DNA of 64,000 bases from Amycolatopsis alkalitolerans. GTDB lineage: Bacteria > Actinomycetota > Actinomycetes > Mycobacteriales > Pseudonocardiaceae. The stretch is taken from NCBI RefSeq assembly GCF_006152065.1, contig NZ_VDFW01000002.1, forward strand, positions 1 through 64,000. Direction: 5' to 3'. Below the pieces are notes generated by a model. That model did not search any database, was not told where the DNA came from, and saw only the letters and a program-made list of their open reading frames with translations. The position numbers and the translations under genes were made by a program. Shown here piece after piece: positions 44,343 through 53,080 of the stretch (position 1 is its first letter; the number at the start of each line of letters is the position of its first letter).

Positions 44343-45515
44343 CTAACGGGTGACGGGCAGGCCGAGCGCGGTCGCGGCGATGAGATCGCGCTGGATCTCG
44401 TTCGTGCCGCCGCCGAAGGTCAGGATCAGCGCGGACCGGTGCGCACGCTCGATCCGCCCGCGCAGCACGGCCCCGGGCGAGCCCGCACGCACGACGGCGC
44501 CCGCGCCGAGGATCTCCATCAGCAGGCGGTAGGCCTCGATCGCCAGTTCCGTGCCGAACACCTTCGTCGCCGAAGCCTCGGCCGGGCTCAGGCCGGAGGT
44601 CGTGGCGATGCGCCAGTTCCGCAGCTTGAGGTACTCGGCGTGGGCGTGCACGCGGGCCAGATGCAGCCGGACCCACTCGGCGTCGATCACGCGGCTGCCA
44701 TCGGGTTGCTTGGTCTCCTGCGCCCACAGCCGGACCTCGCGCAGCGCCGACTGCACGGGCGCGGCCGAGGTGAGCGCGACGCGTTCGTGGTTGAGCTGGT
44801 TGGTGATCAGCGGCCAGCCCGCGTTCTCCCCGGCGACCCGCGCGGCGACGGGCACCCGCACGTCGTCGTAGTAGGTCGCGCTCGTACCCGGACCGGCCAC
44901 GGTGCGGACCTTCGTCCACGAGAAGCCGGGCGCGCCGGTCGGCACGATCACGATGCTCAGGCCCTTGTGCTTGCGGGCTTCGGGGTCGGTGCGCACGGCG
45001 AGCCACACGTAGTCGGCGTACTCGATCAGGCTCGTCCACATCTTCTGGCCGTTGACCACGTAGTCGTCGCCGTCGCGGACCGCCCGGGTGCGCAGCGAGG
45101 CGAGGTCGGTACCGGCCCCCGGCTCGGAGTACCCGATGGAGAAGTGCAGCTCGCCGGCGGCTATGCGAGGCAGGTAGAACGCCTTCTGCTCTTCGGTGCC
45201 GAACCGCATGATCGTCGGTCCGATCGTGTTGACCGTCAGGAACGGCACCGGCACCCCGGCGACGGCCGCCTCGTCGGTGAAGATGAGCTGGTCGATCATC
45301 GGCCTGTCCTGGCCGCCGTACTCGGCGGGCCAGCCGAGCGCGAGCCAGCCGTCACGGCCCAGTTCACGCACGATCTCCTTGTACGCCAAGCCGTCCCCGT
45401 ACTCTCCGCCCTCGCCCGCGAGCGACTCGCGCCGCTCCGGCGTCATCAGGCCGGCGAAGTACTGGCGCAGCTCGTCGCGCAGTTCCCGCTGCTCGGCGGT
45501 GTAGTCGATCCGCAT
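44343..45515 (-). CDS. Acyl-CoA dehydrogenase, FadE26 (ChsE4)-like catalytic subunit
   Basis: A 390-residue acyl-CoA dehydrogenase with the FAD-binding IGYSEPGAGTDLASL and QKMWTSL segments and a candidate catalytic base, glutamate 244 in NQLNHERVAL, the position used by ChsE4. The C-terminus has GGGTNEIQRDLIA. Together with the next gene it should form the heteromeric enzyme that oxidises long steroid side-chain CoA esters. ATG 45515 has GGAGGTGA upstream. The KstR palindrome at 45573 lies 58 bases before it. Confidence 0.88.
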   Translation of the reverse strand: MRIDYTAEQRELRDELRQYFAGLMTPERRESLAGEGGEYGDGLAYKEIVRELGRDGWLALGWPAEYGGQDRPMIDQLIFTDEAAVAGVPVPFLTVNTIGPTIMRFGTEEQKAFYLPRIAAGELHFSIGYSEPGAGTDLASLRTRAVRDGDDYVVNGQKMWTSLIEYADYVWLAVRTDPEARKHKGLSIVIVPTGAPGFSWTKVRTVAGPGTSATYYDDVRVPVAARVAGENAGWPLITNQLNHERVALTSAAPVQSALREVRLWAQETKQPDGSRVIDAEWVRLHLARVHAHAEYLKLRNWRIATTSGLSPAEASATKVFGTELAIEAYRLLMEILGAGAVVRAGSPGAVLRGRIERAHRSALILTFGGGTNEIQRDLIAATALGLPVTR

Positions 45516-45572
45516 GCGTCACCTCCACCGCGTCCCACTCGTTCTGGTAGCGAGCCGGGCGCGACGCTAGTC

Positions 45573-45586
45573 TAGAACAGGTTCTA
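45573..45586. promoter_or_regulatory. KstR operator between fadE26-like gene and ferredoxin gene
   Basis: TAGAACAGGTTCTA is a full match to the KstR consensus TnnAACnnGTTnnA, and the palindrome extends to CTAGAACAGGTTCTAG. It lies in the divergent region and should control both arms in response to steroid CoA intermediates. Confidence 0.85.
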
Positions 45587-45618
45587 GTTCTACCAGCTGT
45601 GCCGGACTGGAGGAAGTC

Positions 45619-45810
45619 ATGCGCGTCGACGTCGACCGCGACCTGTGCGAGGCGAACGGGGTGTGTACCGGGTTCGCGCCGGAGGTCTTCGAACTGGACG
45701 ACGAGGATGAACTGGTCGTCAAGTACCCCGAGGTTCCCGAGGATGAAGTAGAACGTGTTACTCAAGCTGTCGCGGCTTGCCCGAGGAATGCCCTGTTCAT
45801 CCGGGATTGA
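45619..45810 (+). CDS. [3Fe-4S] ferredoxin, FdxD-like
   Basis: A 63-residue ferredoxin with three cluster cysteines: CEANGVC (Cys 10 and 16) and ACPRNAL near the C-terminus, the pattern of 3Fe-4S ferredoxins that feed P450s. FdxD (Rv3503c) occupies the same place in the mycobacterial mce4 locus. The partner cytochrome, perhaps a steroid C26 hydroxylase, is not in the window. GGAGG lies ten bases upstream of ATG 45619. Confidence 0.9.
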   Translation: MRVDVDRDLCEANGVCTGFAPEVFELDDEDELVVKYPEVPEDEVERVTQAVAACPRNALFIRD

Positions 45811-45817
45811 ATGACGC

Positions 45818-45846
45818 TTGCTCTAAGCGAGAACAGATTCTAGTCT
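45818..45846 (+). promoter_or_regulatory. Promoter of the SDR-to-mce4 operon with imperfect KstR box
   Basis: TTGCTC (45818-45823), a 17-base spacer and TAGTCT (45841-45846) precede GTG 45854 by seven bases, a leaderless arrangement. GAGAACAGATTCTA (45829-45842) matches the KstR consensus except in the first base and the G of GTT, and covers the spacer and start of the -10. Confidence 0.6.
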
Positions 45847-45853
45847 GTGCTGC

Positions 45854-46681
45854 GTGAGCAGAGTTGCGATCGTCACAGGCGCCGGTGCGGGACTCGGTCG
45901 CGCGGAGGCGCTGGCGCTGGCCGCGAGTGGTGCCTCGATCGTGGCCAACGACGTCGCCGGCACGGATGTGGTCGACGAGATCGAGGCCGCGGGCGGGAAG
46001 GCGCTCCTGATCAAGGGCGACGTCGGGGAGCGGAAGACGGCCGACGCGCTGGTGGCGGCGGCGCTGGAGCATTTCGGCGGGCTGCACGTGCTGGTCAACA
46101 ACGCCGGCGTGCTGCGGGACCGGATGCTGTTCTCGATGTCCGACGAGGAGTGGGACACCGTCATCCGCGTGCACCTGCGGGGGCATTTCCTGCTGTCCCG
46201 CAACGCGACCGCGCACTGGCGCCGGCAGTCCAAAGCGGACGGTAAGCCGGTGTACGCGCGGATCGTGAACACGGCTTCCGAGGCCTTCCTGTTCGGCTCG
46301 GCCGGTCAGCCCAACTACGCCGCCGCGAAGGCCGGGATCGCCGCGCTCACCGTCGCGACCGCTCGCGGCTGCGCCCGCTACGGCGTGCGGGCCAACGCGA
46401 TCTGCCCCCGCGCGCGGACCGCGATGACCCAAGGCACCTTCGGGGACGCACCGGAGGGGCCTGATCCGCTGTCGGTCGGGCACGTGGCGCCGTTCGCCGC
46501 CTTCCTCGCCTCGCCCGAAGCGGACCAGATCAACGGCCAGGTCTTCGTCGTGCACGGCGGGAAGGTCGGGCTTGTGCGCCCGCCCGCGCTCGAACGGACC
46601 TGGGATCTCGCCGAGCTTTCCGGGATGCCCGGTTACTTCAGCGGCCGCGACCAGATGTTCGCCAGTCAGGAGTTGCTATGA
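45854..46681 (+). CDS. Short-chain dehydrogenase, Hsd4A-like (Rv3502c family)
   Basis: A 275-residue SDR with the cofactor motif VTGAGAGLGRAEAL, the NNAG of LVNNAGVLRDRML, the serine in NTASEAFLFG and the pair YAAAK. The NDVAG after the second strand suggests NAD(H). It corresponds by position to Rv3502c of the mce4/KstR locus, a steroid or hydroxyacyl-CoA dehydrogenase of the 17-beta-HSD4 type. The promoter with a KstR-like box supports a steroid role. GTG 45854 is used. Confidence 0.87.
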   Translation: MSRVAIVTGAGAGLGRAEALALAASGASIVANDVAGTDVVDEIEAAGGKALLIKGDVGERKTADALVAAALEHFGGLHVLVNNAGVLRDRMLFSMSDEEWDTVIRVHLRGHFLLSRNATAHWRRQSKADGKPVYARIVNTASEAFLFGSAGQPNYAAAKAGIAALTVATARGCARYGVRANAICPRARTAMTQGTFGDAPEGPDPLSVGHVAPFAAFLASPEADQINGQVFVVHGGKVGLVRPPALERTWDLAELSGMPGYFSGRDQMFASQELL

Positions 46682-48189
46682 CGCTTACCGTGCAACCGCA
46701 CCGCGAGTCCGTCGGCCTCAAGGCCGGTCAGCTGCTCGTCGACGGGCAGTGGGGACCGGGGACGGGCGGGGACACGTGGACCCATCGCCACCCGGCGACG
46801 GGCGAGGCGATCGGCGAGTTCGCGGTCGCCACCGCGGGAGACGTGGACGCGGCGATCGGGGCCGCGCGCCGCGCCTTCGACTCGGGGACCTGGTCGAACG
46901 CGCGCGCCGGCACGCGGATCAAGGTCCTGCACCGCTACGGCGACCTCCTGCGCGAGCACGCCGGACAGCTGCGCGCGTTGCAGGCGCTGGACAACTCGGT
47001 GCCGATCTCGTTCAGCGGTTCCATCTACGCGACCTCGGTCGAGGCCGCGGCCGACGTGTTCGACCATCACGCCGGGTGGGTGGACAAGCTCGGCGGCCAG
47101 ACGCTGCCGCCGTATCAGGGCGGCGACCACCTCGCGATGACCTTCCGCGAGCCGATCGGCGTCGTCGCGGCGATCCTGCCGTGGAACGCGCCGTTCCTGC
47201 TGTTCGCGCAGAAGGTGGCGCCGGCGCTCGCCGCGGGCTGCACGGTGGTGCTCAAACCGTCCGAGTACTGCACGTTCACGGTGCTGCGCATGGTGGAACT
47301 GCTCGCCGAGGCCGGGCTGCCACCGGGCACGCTCAACGTCGTGACCGGGCCGGGCGATCCCGTCGGCGAGGCGCTGATCACGCACAAGGACATCGACAAG
47401 ATCAGCTTCACCGGCAGTCGCGCGGTCGGCAAGCGCATCGTCGAGGCCTCGGCCGGGACGCTCAAACGGGTCTCGCTCGAACTGGGCGGCAAGAGCCCGG
47501 CGCTCGTCTTCGCCGACGCACCCAACGTCGGTCTCGCCGCCGCGACGACGATCGGCGCGGTCACGATGGGGCTGTCCGGCCAGGCCTGCGTCGCCAACAC
47601 GCGGGCACTCGTGCACCGCGACGTGTACGACGAGTTCATCGCCGCGGCACAGGGGATGGCCGCCGCGATCACCTACGGCGACCCGTTCGACCCCGGCGTG
47701 CTGGCGTGCCCGCTCATCAACGAGCGCCAGCTCGACCGCGTGCTCGGCTACATCGAGCAGGGTAAACAGCAGGGTCGACTGGTCACCGGCGGGGAACGGC
47801 TCGGTGGTGACCTCGCGGCCGGGAACTTCGTCGCGCCCACGATCTTCGCCGACGTCGCCAACGACGCGACCGTCGCGCAGGAGGAGATCTTCGGCCCGGT
47901 GCTCGCCGTCGTGCCGTTCTCGGACGAGGAAGAAGCGATCCGGCTGGCCAACGACACCGAGTACGGCCTGGGCGCGAGCGTGTTCAGCGCCGACGCCCAG
48001 CGCGCGTTCCGCGTCTCGCGGAAACTGCGCGCCGGGACGATCGGCGTGAACGGGTTCCAGATCGAGCCGCATCTGCCGTTCGGCGGGTTCAAGCAGTCCG
48101 GGCTCGGGCGCGAGGGTGGGCTGTCCTCGATCGAGGCCTTCACCGAGCTCAAGTCCGTGTACCTGCCGCTGACCGAAGAGATGATGTAG
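46678..48189 (+). CDS. Aldehyde dehydrogenase in the KstR locus
   Basis: A 503-residue ALDH. The cofactor site AILPWNAPFLLF, the general-base glutamate in LELGGKSPALVF and the catalytic cysteine in SGQACVANTR are all present, so it should be fully active. Coupling to the preceding SDR by a 4-base overlap and to the following SDR without a gap places it in steroid metabolism; oxidation of a C26 or side-chain aldehyde is plausible. M. tuberculosis has no ALDH at this point of its mce4 cluster, so this is an addition. Confidence 0.9.
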   Translation: MTLTVQPHRESVGLKAGQLLVDGQWGPGTGGDTWTHRHPATGEAIGEFAVATAGDVDAAIGAARRAFDSGTWSNARAGTRIKVLHRYGDLLREHAGQLRALQALDNSVPISFSGSIYATSVEAAADVFDHHAGWVDKLGGQTLPPYQGGDHLAMTFREPIGVVAAILPWNAPFLLFAQKVAPALAAGCTVVLKPSEYCTFTVLRMVELLAEAGLPPGTLNVVTGPGDPVGEALITHKDIDKISFTGSRAVGKRIVEASAGTLKRVSLELGGKSPALVFADAPNVGLAAATTIGAVTMGLSGQACVANTRALVHRDVYDEFIAAAQGMAAAITYGDPFDPGVLACPLINERQLDRVLGYIEQGKQQGRLVTGGERLGGDLAAGNFVAPTIFADVANDATVAQEEIFGPVLAVVPFSDEEEAIRLANDTEYGLGASVFSADAQRAFRVSRKLRAGTIGVNGFQIEPHLPFGGFKQSGLGREGGLSSIEAFTELKSVYLPLTEEMM

Positions 48190-48945
48190 ATGGGCAGGCT
48201 GGATGGGAAGGCCGCGCTGATCACCGGCGCGGCGCGCGGGCAGGGCGCCGCGGCCGCGCGGCGGTTCGTCGAGGAGGGCGCGAAGGTCCTCATCGCGGAC
48301 ATCCTCGACGAGGAAGGCAAGGCGCTGGCCGACGAACTCGGCGCGCTCTACCAGCATCTCGACGTGTCTTCCGAAGACGACTGGGCCGCGGCGGTGGACC
48401 GCGCGGTGACGGAGTTCGGCGGGCTGACGGTGCTGGTCAACAACGCCGGCATCCTGCATTTCTCCGAACTGGGCCAGACCACGCTGGCCGACTACGAGCG
48501 CGTCATCAAAGTGAACCAGATCGGTGCGTTTCTCGGCATGCGCTCGGTCGTTGAACCCATGTCCCATGCGCGAAACGGTTCGATCATCAACGTGTCCTCA
48601 GTGGAGGGATTGGCCGGAATGCCGTTCCTGGTCGCCTACACCGCGAGCAAGTTCGCGATTCGCGGGATGACCAAGGTGGCCGCGCTCGAGCTGGGTCCGA
48701 AGGGGATCCGGGTCAACTCGGTGCATCCGGGCATGATCGACACGAAGATGATCTCCGACGCTGCCGGGGGCGCGGAAATCGACACTTCCTGGGTGCGCAA
48801 GAAAGTGGCGCTCGGGCGGGCCGGGCAGCCCTCGGAAATCGCGAACCTGGTCGTTTTCCTGGCCAGTGACGAGAGCTCGTACAGTACGGGCGCGGAGTTC
48901 GTGGCCGACGGCGGCGCGACCGCCACGCATGCGCTGAAGGTCTGA
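48190..48945 (+). CDS. Short-chain dehydrogenase, hydroxysteroid dehydrogenase type
   Basis: A 251-residue classical SDR with TGAARGQGAAAARRF, LVNNAGILHF, the catalytic serine in NVSSVEGLAG and YTASK. The DILDEEG acidic residue after the second strand suggests NAD(H). The overall sequence resembles 3-alpha/20-beta-hydroxysteroid dehydrogenases. It begins directly after the ALDH stop. The 118 bases between it and yrbE4A hold no clear promoter, so the mce genes may be read from upstream. Confidence 0.88.
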   Translation: MGRLDGKAALITGAARGQGAAAARRFVEEGAKVLIADILDEEGKALADELGALYQHLDVSSEDDWAAAVDRAVTEFGGLTVLVNNAGILHFSELGQTTLADYERVIKVNQIGAFLGMRSVVEPMSHARNGSIINVSSVEGLAGMPFLVAYTASKFAIRGMTKVAALELGPKGIRVNSVHPGMIDTKMISDAAGGAEIDTSWVRKKVALGRAGQPSEIANLVVFLASDESSYSTGAEFVADGGATATHALKV

Positions 48946-49063
48946 CCGTGATCGAGAGCACCTGGAGGCCGTCGCATTGATCATGTGAACACCGCTAACG
49001 AAAGCGGCTGCACATGGTGGGCAAGACTCAGGGCGACGAGGCTGAGGGGTCGGCGGAGGTGTG

Positions 49064-49858
49064 ATGGGTTCGCGCAGTGGCACGGTGAACGTTCCGGGCA
49101 CCGCCGCGCTCGCTCAGATCGGGAGGCTTTCCACGCTCGCGTGGGAGGTCCTGCTCGCGATCCCGCGCCGGCCGTTCCAGTTCCGAGAATGGATCCAGCA
49201 ATGCTGGTTCTTTGCGAGCGTCACGATCCTGCCGACCGCGCTCGTCGCGATCCCGTTCGGCGCGGTGATCGCCCTGCAGCTGGGCTCGCTCACCGAGCAG
49301 ATCGGCGCGCAGTCCTTCACCGGCGCCGCGAGCGCGCTCGCGATCGTGCAGCAGGCCTCGCCGCTGATCACCGCGCTGCTCGTCGCCGGCGCGGGCGGCA
49401 GCGCGGTCTGCGCGGACATCGGGGCACGCAAGATCCGCGAAGAGATCGACGCGATGGAGGTGCTCGGGGTCAACCCGGTCCAGCGGCTGATCGTGCCGAG
49501 GGTGCTCGCCGCGATGGTCGTGTCGATCCTGCTCAACGGCCTGGTCAGCGTGGTCGGCGTGCTCGGCGGGTACTTCTTCAACGTCGTCATGCAGGGCGGC
49601 ACGCCGGGTGCGTACCTGGCGAGCTTCAACGCGCTCGCGCAGTTGCCCGACCTCTATATCAGTGAGATCAAGGCGCTGCTGTACGGGTTCGTCGCCGGGG
49701 TGGTGGCCGCCTACCGGGGGCTCAACCCCGCCGGCGGGCCGAAGGGCGTCGGGGACGCGGTGAACCAGGCCGTCGTGGTCACCTTCCTGCTGCTGTTCCT
49801 GATCAACGTCGTGCTCACGGCCATCTACCTGCGGGTCATCCCGCCGAAGGCGCTCTGA
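49064..49858 (+). CDS. yrbE4A: Mce4 transporter permease YrbE4A
   Basis: A 264-residue MlaE-family permease with about five to six membrane helices and the conserved cytoplasmic coupling segment ADIGARKIREEIDAMEVLG. It forms the channel part of the Mce4 ABC importer for cholesterol together with YrbE4B; the ATPase MceG is encoded elsewhere. ATG 49064 is preferred to GTG 49061 because GGAGG is at 49055-49059. Its stop overlaps the next start by one base. Confidence 0.93.
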   Translation: MGSRSGTVNVPGTAALAQIGRLSTLAWEVLLAIPRRPFQFREWIQQCWFFASVTILPTALVAIPFGAVIALQLGSLTEQIGAQSFTGAASALAIVQQASPLITALLVAGAGGSAVCADIGARKIREEIDAMEVLGVNPVQRLIVPRVLAAMVVSILLNGLVSVVGVLGGYFFNVVMQGGTPGAYLASFNALAQLPDLYISEIKALLYGFVAGVVAAYRGLNPAGGPKGVGDAVNQAVVVTFLLLFLINVVLTAIYLRVIPPKAL

Positions 49859-50709
49859 TGACGACTCAGGCCGAGGACCGGACCGACCGGACGTTGGAGC
49901 TGATCGCCCGCCCGGGTGCGATCTTCGAGGGCTTCGGCGAGCAGCTTTCGTTCTACTTCCGGGCGCTGGCCTGGGCGCCCCGCACGCTTCGCCGCTACAC
50001 CAAGGAGACGCTGCGGCTGCTGACCGAGGTGTGCTTCGGCACCGGCGGGCTCGCGGTGATCGGCGGGACGCTCGGCGTGATGATCGGTATGACGATGTTC
50101 ACCGGCCTGATCGTCGGCATGCAGGGTTACGCCGCGCTGAACCAGTTGGGCACGGCCGCGCTGACCGGGTTCATCTCCGCCTACTTCAACACGCGCGAGG
50201 TGGCGCCGCTCGCGGCGGGGCTCGCGCTGTCGGCGACGGTGGGCTGTGGGTTCACCGCGCAGCTGGGTGCGATGCGGATCTCGGAGGAGATCGACGCGCT
50301 CGAGGTGATGGCGGTGCCGAGCCTGCCGTATCTGGTGACGACGCGGGTGCTCGCGGGGGTCGCCGCAGTGATCCCGTTGTACGCGGTGGGGCTGCTGTCC
50401 TCCTATCTGGCCGCGCGGCAGATCACGGTGTGGCTCTACGGGCAGTCCGCGGGCACCTACGATCACTACTTCAACCTGTTCCTGCCGCCCGAAGACGTGC
50501 TCTGGTCGTTCCTGAAGGTGCTCTTCTTCAGTGCGATCGTGATCCTCTCCCACTGCTATTACGGCTATACGGCCAAGGGCGGCCCGGCGGGGGTCGGCGT
50601 CGCCGTCGGCCGGGCGGTGCGCACCTCGATCGTGTTGATCTCGCTGCTCGACTTCTTCCTGAGCCTGGCGATCTGGGGTGCCACCACGACGGTGAGGATC
50701 TCGGGATGA
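49858..50709 (+). CDS. yrbE4B: Mce4 transporter permease YrbE4B
   Basis: A 283-residue MlaE-family permease, partner of YrbE4A. The coupling segment reads MRISEEIDALEVMAVPSLPY, typical for the B subunit. The N-terminal 50 residues are cytoplasmic and carry FEGFGEQLSFYFRALAW. About six membrane helices follow. Starts within the upstream stop codon (TGATG), and its own stop overlaps mce4A by four bases. Confidence 0.93.
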   Translation: MTTQAEDRTDRTLELIARPGAIFEGFGEQLSFYFRALAWAPRTLRRYTKETLRLLTEVCFGTGGLAVIGGTLGVMIGMTMFTGLIVGMQGYAALNQLGTAALTGFISAYFNTREVAPLAAGLALSATVGCGFTAQLGAMRISEEIDALEVMAVPSLPYLVTTRVLAGVAAVIPLYAVGLLSSYLAARQITVWLYGQSAGTYDHYFNLFLPPEDVLWSFLKVLFFSAIVILSHCYYGYTAKGGPAGVGVAVGRAVRTSIVLISLLDFFLSLAIWGATTTVRISG

Positions 50710-52040
50710 ACTCCTCGATCCTGCGCCGCCGGTTGTGGCATCAGCTGCTGGGTCTGATCTTCATCGTGGTGTGCGCGCTGTTCTTCGTCACCACGGTGGC
50801 GATCTACAAGAAGGCCTTCACCCCGGTTTCGATGGTGACACTGGAGACCGGCCACATCGGCAACCAGCTCGGCGCGGGCTCGGACGTCAAGATCCGCGGG
50901 GTCGAGGTCGGTGAGGTGCGCTCGGTCGCCTCGCTCGGGGATCACGCGGAGATCCGGCTGGCGCTGGACCCGGGCAAGATCGGTGAGATCCCGGCGAACG
51001 TCTCCGCGAGGCTGCTGCCGAAAACCCTGTTCGGGGAACGCTATGTGGCGTTGCAGATCCCCGCCGATCCCTCGGCGAAGCACATCGAGGCCGGGGACGT
51101 GATCCCGCAGGATCGCAGCAGTTCCGCGATCGAGCTGGAGAAGGTGCTCGACGACGTGATGCCGCTGCTGCAGGCGGTGCAGCCGCAAAAGCTTTCGGCG
51201 ACGCTGAGCGCGGTCTCGACGGCCTTGCAGGGCCGGGGTGATCAGCTGGGCAAGACGCTCGACCAGCTTTCGGACTATCTGGGCAGGCTCAACCCGTCGC
51301 TGCCCGACATCAAGGCCGACATCACGAGCTTCGCGAACGTCACGGATACCTACAACAAGGCCGCGCCGGACTTCCTGCAGGCGCTTTCTGATCTCACGAC
51401 GACGAGCAAGACGCTGGTCGACAAGCAACAGCAGCTGTCGCAGTTGTTCGGCTCGGTGACGAACGCCTCGGACGACCTGACGAGCTTCCTGAAGGTCAAC
51501 GAGAACAACATCATCCGGCTGACCACCACCTCACAGTCCACATTGGACGTGCTGGCCAAGTACGCCCCGGAATACCCGTGCATGCTCAAGCAGTTCGCCG
51601 ACTCCGTGCCACGCGCGTACGAGGCCTTCGGCTACGGCACCGACCAGATGAACCACGTGACGATCCGGTTCATCGCGGACCGCACCAAGTACCTGCCCGG
51701 GGTGGACGAACCGAAATACCTCGACAAGCGCGGCCCGCGCTGCTACCCGCAGGTCGTGCCGCCGGGCCGGTGGCCGCAGTACCCGCCGGGCGGTCCGGTG
51801 CAGGACGGGTCGAGCCATCCGCCCGTGCCCCCGGGGGAGAACACGCCCTTGCCCAGCAACGGGATGATCCAGGGCGGTTCGGGCACGACGGCGGGTTCGG
51901 TGGCGAACTCCCCGGCCGAGCAGGACCTCATCGGCGTGCTGCTCGCGCCAGAGCTCAAGACCACGCCCGACCAGGTGCCGGACTGGGCGAGCCTGCTCGT
52001 CGGCCCGCTCTACCGCGGGGCGGAGGTGGATCTGAAATGA
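50706..52040 (+). CDS. mce4A: Mce4A, substrate-binding component
   Basis: A 444-residue Mce protein: a membrane anchor (about 12-32), the MCE domain (about 39-118; VKIRGVEVGEV, LLPKTLFGERYVAL), a long helical segment (about 140-290) that builds the periplasmic tube in the Mce hexamer, and a C-terminal part with a proline/glycine-rich stretch (348-386). Two cysteines in the post-helical region (PCMLKQ, RCYPQ) could form a disulfide. It carries lipid from the cell surface to the permease. Confidence 0.93.
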   Translation: MNSSILRRRLWHQLLGLIFIVVCALFFVTTVAIYKKAFTPVSMVTLETGHIGNQLGAGSDVKIRGVEVGEVRSVASLGDHAEIRLALDPGKIGEIPANVSARLLPKTLFGERYVALQIPADPSAKHIEAGDVIPQDRSSSAIELEKVLDDVMPLLQAVQPQKLSATLSAVSTALQGRGDQLGKTLDQLSDYLGRLNPSLPDIKADITSFANVTDTYNKAAPDFLQALSDLTTTSKTLVDKQQQLSQLFGSVTNASDDLTSFLKVNENNIIRLTTTSQSTLDVLAKYAPEYPCMLKQFADSVPRAYEAFGYGTDQMNHVTIRFIADRTKYLPGVDEPKYLDKRGPRCYPQVVPPGRWPQYPPGGPVQDGSSHPPVPPGENTPLPSNGMIQGGSGTTAGSVANSPAEQDLIGVLLAPELKTTPDQVPDWASLLVGPLYRGAEVDLK

Positions 52041-53080
52041 GGAACTTCGTCGCGCCGCTGATCAAGATCTCGATCTTCGCGGTCGTGACCATCGTGCTCA
52101 CCGGAATCCTCGGCGCCACCATCGCCAACACCAACTTCGGGGTCACCTCCGACTACACGGCCCGCTTCACCGACGCCTCCGGCCTGCACCAAGGCGACGA
52201 CGTGCGCATCGTCGGGGTCAAGGTCGGCCAGGTCGACAAGATCAACGTGGTCGACGGCGACGGCCGCAATCTCGCCGATGTGCACTTTTCGATCTCTTCG
52301 GCGTACAAGCTGCCCGCCGCGGTCACCGCGACCGTCAAGTACCGCAACCTCGTCGGGCAGCGCTACCTTTCGCTGGGGACCACTGTGGACGGTGGCGGCC
52401 GGCTGCCGTCCGGCGGGCTCATCCCGCCGGCGCGAACCCAGCCTGCACTCAACCTGACGGTCCTGTTCAACGGGTTCAAACCACTGTTCGCCGCGCTCGA
52501 CCCGAACCAGGTCAACCAGCTGTCCTACGAGATCATCCAGGTGTTTCAGGGCGAGGGCGGCACGATCGAAAGCCTGCTGGCCCACACCGCGTCGGTGACC
52601 ACGGCGATCGCGGACCGGGACAAGGTGATCGGCCAGGTCATCGACAACCTCAACAACGTGCTGGCCACGGTCAACCAGCGCGGGCCCGAACTCGGCAACC
52701 TCATCGACCAGGTCCAGCAACTGGTCACCGGGCTCGCGCAGCAGCGCAAGCCGATCGGCGACGCGGTCTCGGCGCTGTCGAACCTCACCAACACGACGGC
52801 GGGCCTGCTGCAGGACGCGCGACCTTCGGTCAAGGAGGACATCGCCCACCTGGGAGTGCTGTCGAACACCCTGGCCGACTCGGGGCCGCTGCTCGATCAT
52901 CTGCTGCAGGTGCTGCCGGGCAACCTCGACAAGTTCACCAGGACGCTCAGCTATGGCGGCTGGTACAACTACTACCTCTGTGGCCTGTCCGGCACGATCG
53001 GCATCTCCCAGCTGGATATCACCCTGCCGATGCTGCCCATCCCGAGTACCGAGACGCCGGAGAGGTGCAAGCCGTCGTGA
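52037..53080 (+). CDS. mce4B: Mce4B
   Basis: A 347-residue Mce subunit with an anchor helix (about 8-28), the MCE domain (about 37-115; VRIVGVKVGQVDKI, YRNLVGQRYLSL) and a helical shaft (about 140-290). The C-terminal part has YYLCGL and RCKPS cysteines. Start ATG 52037 overlaps the mce4A stop by four bases; same operon function as the other Mce4 subunits. Confidence 0.92.
   Translation: MRNFVAPLIKISIFAVVTIVLTGILGATIANTNFGVTSDYTARFTDASGLHQGDDVRIVGVKVGQVDKINVVDGDGRNLADVHFSISSAYKLPAAVTATVKYRNLVGQRYLSLGTTVDGGGRLPSGGLIPPARTQPALNLTVLFNGFKPLFAALDPNQVNQLSYEIIQVFQGEGGTIESLLAHTASVTTAIADRDKVIGQVIDNLNNVLATVNQRGPELGNLIDQVQQLVTGLAQQRKPIGDAVSALSNLTNTTAGLLQDARPSVKEDIAHLGVLSNTLADSGPLLDHLLQVLPGNLDKFTRTLSYGGWYNYYLCGLSGTIGISQLDITLPMLPIPSTETPERCKPS

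Noticed and set aside
41839-45039. A single 1066-residue fusion reading through fadD17 and the dehydrogenase genes
   Set aside because: Only the part after ATG 43329 is FadD; the upstream part is a shadow of the two dehydrogenase genes, which have their own starts.
43368-45575. 735-codon plus-strand frame opposite fadE27/fadE26-like genes
   Set aside because: No recognisable domain and it opposes two conserved acyl-CoA dehydrogenases.
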